Positions 40,454 through 51,772 of a stretch of DNA of 64,000 nucleotides are shown here, in pieces. Under the pieces are notes generated by a model. It saw only the letters and a program-made list of their open reading frames with translations. It was not told the origin of the DNA and made no database searches. Made by a program: the position numbers and the translations under genes. This DNA is from Silene conica (Eukaryota; Streptophyta; Magnoliopsida; Caryophyllales; Caryophyllaceae), in NCBI GenBank assembly GCA_029255685.2, contig CM055313.2:48440079-48504078 (forward strand). Direction: 5' to 3'. How positions within the stretch are numbered: position 1 is the first letter of the stretch; every line of letters begins with the position of its first letter.

Positions 40454-41884
40454 ATGTCTAGCCGTGAACAAGTTGGAAAGCGCTCCCGCACTTCCGGTGC
40501 AAGCACCTCCAGAGGTCGTGCTCCTAGGTCGAGAGGATTGACGGTGCAAGACACGGATAGTCTACCCAACTATCCGCAAATCATTTTCAGCACTCCGGCT
40601 CAAAAAGCCCGATTCCTCCATCTCTCCGCTTATTGCTTGGTAGTGGTAACCCGGTTCCTCTGTGTTCCAACCTTGCAAGCCTTAGGATGTCATGATGAGG
40701 TGGTGTCCTTGCTCAATGGGACGGGTTTCTCAGGACTTGTCACTATGGATGAGTTCACTTATTCCCTTCTCACTCTTGAGTTCTTTTCTTCCTTTACTTT
40801 TGATATTAGAGCATATCACCCCGGCTATGATAACGTTTGCATTTCTTTTCGTGTGTTCAATGAAACATTTTCTTTAACTTTAAACCAATTTGCTCAGTTT
40901 CTAGGCTTATCTTCTACGGGTCTTACGGATGATCCCACGGGGTCGTATAATGATATGTGGTCCTGTCTTTCTGATTCCAGCGATGGGAAGAAGAAAAACA
41001 GTACCTTTCACCTACCCGCCCCCCGTTATTATTTGCGTCTTTTGGCCAACACTGTTTTCGGCCGCAAAGAGTCTCAAAATGTTAACAACATTGAGCTCTC
41101 CATTTTGTCTGGTTATCTTAACATCAGACGTACGGGTCAACAGTTTTATAACACTGCTTATTTGGTCGCCTCTCACTTCATGTCGGTGGGCGAGGGAACT
41201 TCCTTGACTACTATTGTTTGTGGTGGGCTAGTCACTCGATTAGCCCGCTCTCTTGTCCCCCAATTCCCTCGCTATGAGGATATGATTGACACTCTCTCCC
41301 GGTTCATGGATATGGCTTATGTCAGGTCCGTGCGTTGGGTGAACAGGAGAGATTATTGGAAGGTAGACACTTACCTCAGTGATCGCATCCCCATCGCCAT
41401 GGCTCCCCCTATGTTACCCCTTTTTACTGTTGTAGGGGAGCCCAGACCACTACTCCCGTCTTACTGCCTCCCACTTAGAGGAGGCGCCTTTAGAGGCCAT
41501 AGGGTCCCTACTCCCGGTGCCCACCATAACGCATCTGGGATGGGGTACCCCGCTGATTTTACTGCTGCTCTTAATGTTTATGTTCCTCCTTTTGTTGATG
41601 ACAGATCTCTGCCACAAATGATGGCGGGCCTTTGCAGACAGTTCAACCAAAAACAGGTGAACGATAGTCTTTGCCAATATCCGGTTTATAGGGAGTTTGC
41701 CACTCAGGGTAGGCTCCCTACCGGCCCATGGACTCACCCCACCTGGTACACACCTCTCGTAGGCGGTCGTGTCCACGGTGAAGCTTCAGGCTCTGCCTCG
41801 GGAACAGGCATAGGGTCTAAAGAGGAGGACGAGGAGGAGGAAGGTGGAGAGGACTCTGAGCCGGATTTCGACTCAGAAGGCTAG
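40454..41884 (+). CDS. Ath-d third ORF: ATHILA ORF-1 type protein (476 aa)
   Basis: An intact frame in the position of an env-like gene. The N-terminus is basic and serine-rich (GKRSRTSGASTSRGRAPRSR), which could be a nuclear signal. Residues about 60-330 resemble the ATHILA ORF-1 family (ARFLHLSAYCLVVVTRFLC, YSLLTLEFFSSF, VCISFRVFNETFSLTLNQFAQ, FLGLSSTGL, RTGQQFYNTAYLVASHF). The C-terminus is strongly acidic (EEDEEEEGGED). No signal peptide or clear transmembrane segment stands out, so a true envelope role is not supported. Function is unknown. A possible leader intron precedes it. A decayed relative lies at 50709-51130. It is the only Ath-d gene besides gag with no internal break, despite the damaged pol. 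Confidence 0.8.
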   Translation: MSSREQVGKRSRTSGASTSRGRAPRSRGLTVQDTDSLPNYPQIIFSTPAQKARFLHLSAYCLVVVTRFLCVPTLQALGCHDEVVSLLNGTGFSGLVTMDEFTYSLLTLEFFSSFTFDIRAYHPGYDNVCISFRVFNETFSLTLNQFAQFLGLSSTGLTDDPTGSYNDMWSCLSDSSDGKKKNSTFHLPAPRYYLRLLANTVFGRKESQNVNNIELSILSGYLNIRRTGQQFYNTAYLVASHFMSVGEGTSLTTIVCGGLVTRLARSLVPQFPRYEDMIDTLSRFMDMAYVRSVRWVNRRDYWKVDTYLSDRIPIAMAPPMLPLFTVVGEPRPLLPSYCLPLRGGAFRGHRVPTPGAHHNASGMGYPADFTAALNVYVPPFVDDRSLPQMMAGLCRQFNQKQVNDSLCQYPVYREFATQGRLPTGPWTHPTWYTPLVGGRVHGEASGSASGTGIGSKEEDEEEEGGEDSEPDFDSEG

Positions 41885-43632
41885 GGACATGCTTGACCTT
41901 ACCCTCTTTGGGCTTCGGTTTGGGGAGGTCCCCATCCTTTGGTTCAGTTTGGAGAGGTCCATATTTTTTTTTTTAAGTAGTTTTTCTTCTAGACTTCCAG
42001 TTTTCCTCTCCTTTCTCCTTAGACTCTTTTTGTACTTTCTAGTCTTTTTCCTTTTCCTTTCTTTGTTTGTTTCTTTTCTGCCTACCCCCATCCCTATGCT
42101 GTGGTTGTATGCTGATGAGCACAATGAGGGCATTGTGCGTTTTGGTTTGGGGACGGTGTTTGCATACTCCTTTGTGAGTATGCAATTGTCTTTGTGTCTT
42201 TTGTTTTTCATTCCTTTAGGTGTTTTTCTTATTTTCGTTTTCTTTTGTCGCGTGCTCTTCCCTGTCGCGCGTTCTTCTCTGTCTTAAGTTTTTAGGTCGA
42301 GTCGGAACGGACGAATACAATTTATGCCTCACATATCACATATTGCCTTGCCTAGCATTTTTCAAAAAATTTTAAGCTAGTCTTTTGCATTATCTACGAG
42401 TTCTTGTTGATTTCATGCTAAATTATTAGACTTGACTCTCTTCTTCGCAAGCTACTACATATTCTAAGGATTAGAGCTTAATAAATCGGTGACATCCATG
42501 ACCGATTTCATATAGGTTTGTGAGTAGTTTCTCCTCTTGAGGCATGTCACATTAATGTGCATAAACATGAATTTTGTCTACTTAATACCTATATGCATTC
42601 GGATTTGTGGTTTGTTGACACATGTGGTAGAGGTCCCTCTTTCTCATTTTACCCATAATCCTCACATAGCCAAATTGAATATTTTTAACCCATTTGCTAC
42701 ATCCTAAAAAAATTGCCTACCCTAGCCGAGCTAGTAATATAGTGATGGGACTGTTTTGGCCATCCTTTGGTTTGTGCTTCATTGTTAAATATTGAATTTG
42801 TGAGAATGGTAGAAAGGCGAAAAAGAAAAGAAAGAGATACGAAAAAAATAATAAGGAATCAAATGAAAAAAAAAACGAGTCTGCCTGTTTTCAAGGGTGG
42901 TCAGTGGACCTGCATTCTGGGTCGGTCGACCATGACCATTGAGCAGGCTGTTTCTGGAAAAAAAAAAGAGGAAAGGAAGAAAGAAGAAAAAAAAACATAA
43001 TTAAAAAAAAAAAAAAAAAAAAGAAGAGGAAGGAGAAAATTGGAAAAGTTGTGAATCTTGCTCCCAAATTTTTGAGCATTGGCATGTATGGAAAAGTAAT
43101 AGAAGTGATCTTATAGTATGGATAGACGGTTGTTAGCTCGGTTTAACCCCTCTTCCCATAACTTATTTTAACCCCTTCTTACCTTTAGCCTCACAATCCC
43201 AAAATCGCCTCGGCATGTGTCATGGTTATCTAGTGTGGGAATGCATATGTACGGTTGTAGAGATTTTGTTCATGTTAGATTGCAGGCATGTTCTTACGGG
43301 TCGCAGATAGGTGAGTGTCTCTACTTTTATTTATCTTCTTATCTTTCACATATACATTTGACCCTTTGCTTTCATGAGTGTCTCGAGCGTACCGCGAGAG
43401 TCCAATTAGAATGAGTCTTGCAAGGTTGAAAATTTGGCATGCTATTCCAACATGTCCAATTCGTTTTGCTCTTGACATTATGCTTGATTATACTTGAAGG
43501 TTGCATTAAATTTGTTTGGCATAGGGTTGTGTTTGGTTGTAAAAAGTGTAAAATCCGTTCCATTAGAAGTTTTTCTTTTCTTTTGAGTCTTAGTGCTTGC
43601 TTGAGGACAAGCAAGGTTTGGTTTGGGGAGTT
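41885..43632 (+). other. Ath-d 3' untranslated region and polypurine tract
   Basis: Non-coding. It has a CT-rich stretch (41965-42080), a GA-rich tract (42790-43050 with (A)n runs), one module pair at 42899/42920, and the conserved CTCGAGCGTACCGCGAGAG block (43381-43399). It ends with GAGGACAAGCAAGGTTTGGT and TTTGGGGAG, the polypurine tract, before the 3' LTR. Confidence 0.8.
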
Positions 43633-44932
43633 TGATACGTGCCTATTTTATGCATTTTATTTATTCTTTTGGCACGTATTTTCTTATATTTTCGTGACTT
43701 TTAGTTGCTATTTCTCCCGAAACGGTTTACTTTGGCATTTATATGTTTTAAATGTAGGAATTCGCGGAAGTGAGCAAAACTGAACTTTATTTGCCTTTCG
43801 GAAGCTGTTTTGAGTGATAATGCGGAGCAAGGATCCGGATTGTGCACCTGAGTGTTGTTATTGGGCCAGATTCAAGCTGATACGAACAAGAAGCGGTCGA
43901 CCGACCCATCAGAGAGGTCGACCGACCAAAGCCCAAATCTCGGAAAAGCCAAGCATCGACAGAAGCGGTCGACCGACCCGCAGCAGAGGTCGACCGACCC
44001 AGGAGCTGTACCCGCGACTTCTGTTTCGTGTTTTACTTACCTAATCTTGTAATTAGAACTTATTTAAGAAGACCAAAACTCTAAAATTAGGTCAAGCAAT
44101 TTTATGAAGAAGCAATTTTATTATAGAAATAATCTATGTTAGAAAGCACTCCATGTTGTTCAAAACTCTATAGTTAGAAAGAGATTTTTATTCAAGTTTT
44201 CATCCTTTGTTCTTAATCCCAATTAAGTTGTATGTTTAATACAATTAATCTTTCCTTTTAATTTAATCTTGTTATTCATCTTATTGTTGTTTCTTAATTC
44301 ATGTTTTCCCTTTTATTATCATCTTTAATTATGTTGATTCCTTTAATGTTCTTTGTTCTTGTTATTGTTAGTTTCATAATTAAAAGTATGCATAGCTAAT
44401 TCTTGTGATTAGGAATTAGGGGAACCATGGTAAAGACTTGATTTTGATAGGTTTAATTATTGAACTACCAATCCCCCATTGTTGTTGGTGAACTAATCCT
44501 TAGGATTGAAAGATTATTAGGATTAGTTTAACAACAACTTTGGGATTACCATATGAACGAAAGTTTAGTGCTTTTCTAGGAACCCTAAGACCGTAAGGAT
44601 TGGGTAGAATATTGACCTAAAGGTTTATTCTTTGTTCCTTGGGATTGTGTTATTTGGTTATTTTACCTTTCATTGACTTGTTTTAACCATGGGGAACCAA
44701 AGTTCCTAATCTCCTTTTTTACTTTGTTTTATTTCTCTTGTTTATTTTGTCCTTTTAGTTATTAGTTTAAATCTCAATCAACCCCCCCTTTTTTGGTTAC
44801 CTGTAATAGACTTTAAATTCACAAACATAATTAACCTTGTCTCCTTGTGGTTAGACCCTTGACTTATCCTATCTAAGTTTAAGCTAAGGTTTTATAAATC
44901 TTATCTTTGGCACCCCTCAACGACGGGTGTCA
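43633..44932 (+). mobile_element. Ath-d 3' LTR (1300 bp)
   Basis: TGATACGTGCC...CGACGGGTGTCA, about 98 percent like the 5' LTR by eye. It contains the two module pairs at about 43895-44000 and is followed by the TSD ACTAG. Confidence 0.95.
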
Positions 44933-46837
44933 ACTAGGTTGACCTCCGCTCCTATACTTGCTTTGCCAGAGATCGGGGTTAAATTTGATGTGTATTGTGA
45001 TGGTTCAATGTTAGGGTTAGGATGCGTACTGATGCAGAGTGGTAAGGTGATAGCCTACTCATCTAGACAGTTGAGAGTTCATGAGGTGAACTATCCGACA
45101 CATGACCTGGAGTTGGCTGCGGTCGTTCATGCTTTGAAGATGTGGCGACATTACCTGATTGGATCCCATTGCCGCATTTTCACAGATCACAAGAGTCTTA
45201 AGTACATTTTTACCCAGAAAGACCTTAACATGAGACAGAGACGTTGGCTAGAGTTGGTTAAAGATTACGACCTGGAGTTGTTATATCATGAGGGAAAAGC
45301 CAATGTAGTTGCTGATGCGCTTAGCCGCAAGACTTCTCACTCGTTGAGTGCCATGCGAGTATTTCCTGATGAGTTGTGTTCCGAGTTCCGGAAGTTGAGA
45401 TTAGAGATGGTGGGTAGTGGTTTTGATTGGTTAGCTGCTATGACTGCCGAGTCGTCTTTATATTGGGAGATTCGCCAGAGTTTACCTTCAGATGCCGATT
45501 TCAAGAAGTTCGAGGCTAAGATTTCGAGTGGTGTTGCACCTGACTTAGTGATTGATGCTGATGGTTTCCTTAGGTTCCGTGGTAGGATGTATGACCCTGA
45601 TGTGCCAGATTTGAGGAAGAGGGTTCTTGATGAGGCTCACTTGACACCGTATTCAGTTCATCCAGGAGGAGAGAAGATGCACAAGGATTTGAGGCTTATG
45701 TTTTGGTGGCCTGGTATGAAGAAGGAGATCTTGGATTACGTGAGTAGGTGCTTGACTTGTCAACAAGTCAAGATAGAGCATAGGAGGCCAGGTGGTTTGC
45801 TACAGCCGCTTCCCGTCCCTCAGTGGAAGTGGGAGTGTATATCTATGGACTTCGTTACAGCATTGCCTAAGACAGTTGGAGGCAAGGATGCGATTTGGGT
45901 TATAGTGGATAGGCTAACTAAGTGCGCCAGATTTGTGCCTATCAGAGAGACATGGGATATGGACCGTTTAGCTAGGGCTTATATTGCTGAGATAGTCCGC
46001 TATCATGGTGTCCCGAGGGAGATAGTTTCAGATCGAGATCCGAGGTTTTGTTCCAGATTCTGGAAGGCTTTGCAGGAGGCTATGGGTAGCCGTTTGTTGA
46101 TGAGCACCGCTTTTCATGCCGCGACCGATGGTCAGTCCGAGAGGACTATTCAGACACTAGAGGATTTGCTCCGTGCTTGTGCACTTGATTTTCAGAGTTC
46201 TTGGGAGCAGTGTTTGCTGTTGGTAGAGTTTTCTTACAACAACAGTTACCATTCATCCATTGGTATGGCTCCGTACGAGGCTCTTTATGGTAGGAAGTGT
46301 CGTAGTCCGATCTGTTGGGATCAGGCGATTGAGGTGCACGACCTAGCACCGGACAAGTTAGCTGTTACTATTGACCAGGTTCAGCTTATCAGAGGTAGGA
46401 TGAAGGCCGCACAGGATCGGCAGAAATCCTATGCTAATGTTCGCCGTAGACCCTTAGAGTTCGAGGTGGGTGACAGAGTCTTCTTGAGAGTTTCGCCGAT
46501 GAAGGGTGTTAAGAGGTTTGGAGTTAAGGGCAAGTTGAGTCCTAAGTATATTGGACCTTTTGAGATCTTGAAGAGGATTGGTGCTGCTGCTTATCGTTTG
46601 GACTTGCCTCCTAGTTTGGGCAAGGTTCATAGTGTCTTTCATGTTTCTCAGCTCCGTAAGTATGTTGGTGACCCGAGTCATGTTCTGCCTAGAGAGATCG
46701 AGAACTTGGAGCCGAGTCTTGCTTTCGAGGAGCGTCCCGTGAAGATCTTTGACCGTCAGGATAGGAAGCTTAGGAGCAAGGTGGTGCCGTTAGTGAAGAT
46801 CCTTTGGCGTTGCGGTGATGTTGAGGAGCAGACGTGA
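44927..46837 (+). pseudogene. Gy3 RNase H, integrase and chromodomain-like C-terminus
   Basis: It picks up the Gy3 pol frame broken at 32760; the Gy3 part begins at the ACTAG duplicate (44933-44937). RNase H reads [18 protein letters not shown] (DGS where the 27-kb copy has DAS), FTDHKSLKY and VVADALSRK. Integrase has the zinc module ([21 protein letters not shown]), the core D, D and E ([29 protein letters not shown]) and the KYIGPFEI module. The C-terminus ([14 protein letters not shown], then [30 protein letters not shown]) is a chromodomain-like end. The frame stops at a TGA (46835) exactly where chromodomains have a tryptophan; the same frame continues to about 46884. It would target integration to chromatin if whole. 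Confidence 0.93.
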
Positions 46838-46952
46838 GAGACGGAGACGTCGATGCGTATCGCGCATCCTTCTCTTTTCGATTGAGGTAGAGTTAGTTAG
46901 AATTTATCTCCGTTCGAGTTTTGAGGACGAAACTTTTTGAAGTTGGGGTGAT
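46838..46952 (+). other. Gy3 3' untranslated end and polypurine tract
   Basis: Short tail with GTTTTGAGGACGAAACTTTT and the purine run AAGTTGGGGTGAT before the LTR start at 46953, typical of chromoviruses. Confidence 0.8.
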
Positions 46953-47907
46953 TGTAACATCCCGTATTTTCGTAAAATCTAATTTAAACGTTTTAAATTA
47001 TTTTAAGTAATAAAATAATAAAATATTAATTTATTGTGAAAGGTTTTAATTTAATTAGTAAGATCCGTCTTAAGAACCTTAAGTCCTTAAGACGAATACA
47101 AACTTGGTAAACTTAAACTCATATATTTTATATCCGTTCAAGTGTCCGACCCGTTTAATTGACTCGGAAAGGACAGTCCATAAAACCCCCATAAACCCTT
47201 TAGTCGACATATTGTCCTCCATCCTCAAACATTTCACTGTAAAACAATTCTCACAAAAACCTCCATTGTTAACATCTTCTTTTGAGCTTTTCTCCATCAT
47301 CCGTAAATCAAATCGAGGTAACAATAACATTTTCGGAATCCTCATTCGATTTCCAAGCCATCTATCACTTTCATTTTGCAAATCCTTAACTTCGAAAATG
47401 GGGCTGTTTTCCTTGAATTCCGTTTTTGAGTCCTTAAACCCGTTTTTCGTGTTTGTAGGTGAAGGATTGGACAACCCGGACATTGATAGCTACTTGGTAG
47501 AGGAGGATCTTTAGCCGGAATCGCTTGAAAGGTGACGATAATGAGAAACTCGGCCTTTATGTGTATATTAGCAAGTTTGATGTGTTCTTATGATTAGTTT
47601 CTGATTTTGTTAAAGTATAATGTTTAAAGGACTTAGTAACATGATTAGGAATGTTTTATTTTGTTGAATTCATGCTTGTTGATGTTCATATGCTCTTATG
47701 TTGTTTTCTGAAAATTTACACATTTTGCGACGGATACTTGATATAATCATTTGAGGATTGTTATGGGATTTGTATGCTGTTAGGATAGTAGTATTGGATG
47801 TTTATAATGTTGGGCAAATCATACTTGTTTCAATTATTGAAGATTGTATGTCGATTTGTGAGGTTTTGAAAGGGCTGGAAAACCCGATTTTAGTGACAGG
47901 CTCTCTG

Positions 47908-48295
47908 AGCCGGTCGACCGACCGGCCGCCGGTCGACCGGCTGGGAGTGCGTCTTGTGTGTTTTTGCGATTTCTGAAGTTTTGGCCTTAGGACTGCCAGC
48001 CGGCCGACCGGCTGCCTGCCGACCGGCTGGTAGTCTCTTGTGTAGTGTTTTGTGTTTGTTTTTGCGAAGAACTTAAGTAGAAGGGGAGCCCAGCCGGCAG
48101 ACCGGCCGCCTGCCAGCCGGCTGGGAGTGCATGTGGGTTGGTGTACGAATTAGTGAAGGCTAGGGAAGTGGAGTCCCAGCCGGCCGACCGGCTGTCTGCC
48201 GACCGGCTGGGAGTCCTTGTGTTGTTTTGTTTGAAAAGAAGGCGTAGGCTGAGAGGTCACCAGCCGGCCGACCGGCTGCCTGCCGACCGGCTGGG
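47908..48295. repeat. GC-rich palindromic clusters in Gy3 3' LTR
   Basis: The same five CCAGCCGG...CCGGCTGG clusters as in the 5' LTR. Confidence 0.87.
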
Positions 48296-48601
48296 GACCC
48301 CTGTAAACTATTTTTGAAATCGTAATTTAATTGTAACTTTCAAACGGTTAATCGATTTCGATTGAAACTCGTTCTATGTACCTTTGATATGTATTTGAGG
48401 TCCCCGGAGGATGGGCGACACTATATTGGGTTCGGGAATGGAGTAAGGATAGAGACCCCCGGTCGGGTAACCGAAAGGGAAACCGGCTCTCCCTCAACTT
48501 AGTTTCCGGGGTCAATTAAGTGTTGACTAGAGGTTAAGAAACGTAGAACTATAGATTAGTTCATAGGCTTTGGTTGATATTTTATTGATGCGTATTAAGT
48601 T

Positions 48602-49150
48602 ATGCCTTAAGCTGGCCTCTGAACTTAATACGTGAGTTGTTTGTCATATATGGGGATATGCCTTAAGCTGGCCTCTGAGCTCCATATGTGTATGTTTGTC
48701 GTGTCTGGGACATGCCTTAAGCTGGCCTCTGAGTCCAGACATGTATGATAGTGATCGCGTTGGAACATGCCTTAAGTTGGCCTCTGAGTCTGACGAGTAG
48801 AGCAGCTGCACAACGGGATAGCTAAGGAACTGACACCTTGCCCGGAGTGCAGATGTTTGGTGCTAGAACATGCCTTAAGCTGGCCTCTGAGTTTAGTACC
48901 TTGTGATGTGGTGAAGAGACATGCCTTAAGCTGGCCTCTGAGTCCTTTACTTTTGGATGCTAGTCTATGCCTTAAGTTGGCCGCTCAGTCTAGTGTCTTG
49001 CTGATTGGCAGGTCCATGCTTTAAGTTGGCCTCTGAGTCCTTGCTTGCTGAATGTTTTGGTGTTTAGGTTATGTCTTAAGTTGACCGCTGAACCTTTACA
49101 CTTGTTGATTGATTGGTATTAGGTTATGTCTTAAGTTGACCGCTGAACCT
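48602..49150 (+). repeat. Ten-copy CTTAAG interspersed repeat in Gy3 3' LTR
   Basis: Ten copies of the GCCTTAAGYTGGCCTCTGAG unit, in register with those at 25911-26465. Confidence 0.88.
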
Positions 49151-49889
49151 TTTACTTGCTGAATTTATCGGCTTGCCTTGAGTTGGTACGTGTCAGATAT
49201 AGAGATTGATAATGATGAGTAAATGAATGTTTGTTTGAGTTGTGGTTCGATCATCCAAGGCATTGGGTGACTCTTAGTTCGGTTTCATAAATAGTTGGAT
49301 TGAAAGACCCCCCGACTGGGTAACCAGTAGGGAAACCGGCTCTCCTTCCTAACGGTTTATGAAGTTGGTTGAGAGCCGTGCACTAGAGTTTGCATGATAG
49401 TATGAAATCAGTTGATGAGATGTTTATGCTTCACATGTTGATATATGTTGGAGTATTCTGTATTTTTTTATGTGTTACGTGTTGTCACAAAAGGTGGCTA
49501 GGAGAACTCTAGTCACTCCCCACTGATTGTGGCGTACATGTTTTCATGTATGTAGGTACATGCAGGTTGGAGCAGGGTTACGAGAGGGCTAGCGAGTGAT
49601 GATCCTGTTGTCATCATATGACTTACCTTTATATCGCCTAGCTAGACTCTTAGACTTTTGGTACAGTTGTTTTGGTGCCTGTAGGGATGTTCCATCCCAG
49701 GCTGATGTACATATTTGTTTTCAATACTTAGAACTGTTACTTATCTATTTTGGTTTTATTTAAGTTTCATTTTCCGTTTCAGTTTAAGACTTCTCGCTTG
49801 TTGTTTACTTTAAAAAGTTTTAATTCCGCTGCATTTTTAGTACTTTTGTATGTTTATATTTCCGCTTTCGCGAGGGGTTTTACAGTATC

Positions 49890-50708
49890 TTCTGTCTATC
49901 TCTGCTCCCATCTACTTTATCACGTATACATAATGCCATTTACCCATTAATTTGCATTGGTTTTGGGTGACACTGTTTTTCGTCATTATTCTCGAAACCG
50001 TGTCCTCTTTGCTCATTTATCACGTTTTTACAACCCTTCTTACTCACTGATTTATCATTCTGATTTTATCCTATTTCATAGCATGTCAATTGTTAGTATG
50101 AATTTCGTAGTTATATTTGTTTATAATTGCGTCATGAGTAGCTAATTTGTTTAATATGCCAGGGTGAAGGAATTTGTGTCTTATGCATGATAAGTTGTAA
50201 TCGGGATGGGTAGTTTTGCGGTAGGAATTATCGTTAAGCAATATATCTATGTTTGGTTGAATGAGTGCACGTATGAGACCATTCGTTTAGTTAAACCCCG
50301 GCTTAGACCAGAAGGTTGGAAGGGTAAGACTTGCACCTTAGGGCGACTTAAGACCGGAAGGTATAGTCGGGTTAGAGATGTGACTGTAATAACCCAACAT
50401 TTCCTACCAATAAACTGAGTAACCTAGTTTACACCGAAAATGCAGACGACAAAAAGACCCAAATTCCTAGCATATTCTCTTTATCTGAATTATCTCATAT
50501 TCATCTCGTGTTTGCTATTTTACTTATCCTTTTCTTTCTTATGTCATATCTCGTAGTTTAGTTAAATAATCTTAAAACCCCAGTTGTGACCGACAGTTAA
50601 AGACCAATAGATGATAGTTAGCCTCCCTGAAGTATCAACCCTATTTACCACTAGCTTATGTTAGTAGTTTATTAGATTTATTTTTGGTGTCTACAACGAC
50701 AGGCATTA
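49890..50708 (+). mobile_element. Ath-b 3' LTR, right part
   Basis: It resumes after the Gy3 TSD (49885-49889). It shares the order of landmarks seen in other Athila LTRs (GTAGCTAAT, the AGACCGGAAGG-type block, then a T/C-rich tract) and ends CTACAACGACAGGCATTA at 50708, with the terminal CA changed to TA. Short ORFs at 49957-50418 are not genes. Confidence 0.82.
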
Positions 50709-51240
50709 GCGACCCCATCCCCATCACCGCCTTTCCACCCCTTTTACCCCTCACTACTGTAGAGGGAGAGTTCCGACCACGCCCACCTACTTAGGGGCGG
50801 GAGCTCCCGAGGGTCTAGGGGAGCTGGACCTAGTACTTCACGTGCTACACCTGGGACGGGCTATCTGCCCAACTTCATTCCCTCTCCCCTTATTAATATC
50901 CCTGTTGTCTATGACAGCAGGTCGCTCTCACGTATGATGGGAGACTAGTGCAAGGGTTTCAACCAGCAGAGGTTGGACTCCGCTATCGTCGACTTCACCA
51001 TTTACTCGGAGTATACTGCTCTCAACAAGCTGGATTCGCGGAGGGATCCGGGGCTGCATCTGAGGAGGGTAGTGGATCTGAGGAGGAGGCTAGCGGGTTC
51101 AAGTACGACCCCGAGGATTAGGGTTCATGGCCAAACCTCCCCTCTTCGACGTTCGGTTTGGGGAGGCACATCTTGCGAGTTTTCTTTACTTTTTGTTATT
51201 GAAGAGTCTATTGATATGAATATATTCAAGAAGGGGGGGG
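50709..51240 (+). pseudogene. Ath-e: decayed ATHILA ORF-1 type coding remnant
   Basis: From about 50711 the DNA matches the second half of the Ath-d third ORF at 41385-41930: the codons around IPI..PP(M/F)LPL, the GTPGTG-like region, a segment near FNQ(K/Q), and the end followed by TTCGGTTTGGGGAGG. Stops and frameshifts are numerous. It is the flank into which Ath-b inserted, hence the oldest layer seen here. It grades at about 51200 into sequence with a (G)12 run at 51231-51243. Confidence 0.7.
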
Positions 51241-51623
51241 GGGGTTGAATTGAGTATGCCAACTGTTTCGATTCTTCTTCGATGTAAGATGACTAGCGTG
51301 ACAGTAATGAGTAAAGAACAAAAATAATAAACAAGAGGAGACACGATATTTTGAAGTCGTACAATTTCACAAATTGAAACCTACGTCCACTATTCTCGAT
51401 TAATAAAATTAGTACCTCTCTCTGGATTACAATTTTATCAACCCTACTCGTACAACTTTGATGTTAGTTGTAACTCAAACTAGATACCGTAAATACCTAG
51501 TTATTCCTGTGGGGAATTTCCGTATATTCACCCTTAAATTATAGGCCTATAACGAAATTTTACATGTGAATATCGTCAAAAAATGAAAAACATGAATCGA
51601 AAAGGAATAGATGCACACCCTTA
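51241..51623. other. Unassigned sequence with a copia-LTR-like end
   Basis: Mostly unrecognised. A stretch at 51509-51560 (TGTGGGGAATTTCCGTATAT followed by TCACCCTTAAA) resembles the inverted right end of the Cop-b and Cop-d LTRs (TGTGGGGAATAAAGCATGTA), suggesting a diverged minus-strand copia LTR fragment. No ORF of note. Confidence 0.4.
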
Positions 51624-51772
51624 TTTTTTTTTGGGGAAAATGTAAAAATTATAATTATATTAGAATCATAATAAAACCATTACATCTTAGAGTATAGTCC
51701 TAGAAGGACTTACATCATCCATTTCCATATGAAAAACAGAGTTAACATAAGTGCTAACAAATCAGACCCCAA

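Larger units (their letters stand above)
32761..44932 (+). mobile_element. Ath-d: nearly complete Athila-type Ty3/gypsy element
   Basis: 12.2 kb with TSD ACTAG at 32756-32760 and 44933-44937, LTRs of 1297 and 1300 bp, a tRNA-Asp primer-binding site, gag, protease, reverse transcriptase, RNase H, integrase, a third ORF of ATHILA ORF-1 type and a polypurine tract. The two LTRs differ at only about twenty positions by eye, so it is a recent insertion, younger than Gy3, which it interrupts. It is disabled by a frameshift between gag and pol, a frameshift in reverse transcriptase and two stop codons in pol. Confidence 0.95.
24259..49884 (+). mobile_element. Gy3: composite chromovirus-type Ty3/gypsy element
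   Basis: It is flanked by GTATC at 24254-24258 and 49885-49889, inside the Ath-b LTR. Layout: 5' LTR (24259-27189), an extra RNase H-integrase fragment (27190-28712), a partial LTR (28713-29371), primer-binding site, broken gag and protease (29538-30603), unidentified insertion (30604 to about 31430), protease-reverse transcriptase (31424-32760), Ath-d insertion (32761-44932), RNase H-integrase-chromodomain (44938-46880) and 3' LTR (46953-49884). Gene order with integrase after RNase H and a chromodomain-like C-terminus marks it as a chromovirus, probably Tekay/Del type. Confidence 0.9.
46953..49884 (+). mobile_element. Gy3 3' LTR (2932 bp)
   Basis: TGTAACATCCCG...GGGGTTTTACA, followed by the TSD GTATC. 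It is collinear with the 5' LTR: GC-rich palindromes at 47908-48295, CTTAAG array at 48602-49150, GGGATGTTCCATCCC near 49683. An ORF of 136 codons (47104-47514) is open here but stopped in the 5' LTR. Confidence 0.95.

Noticed and set aside
40454-41884. True envelope gene
   Set aside because: Position fits, but no signal peptide, furin-like site or clear transmembrane helix is seen; similarity is to ATHILA ORF-1 proteins of unknown function.
51231-51243. Poly-G run as a biological boundary mark
   Set aside because: A run of 12 G could be a sequencing or assembly weak point and has no paired feature.
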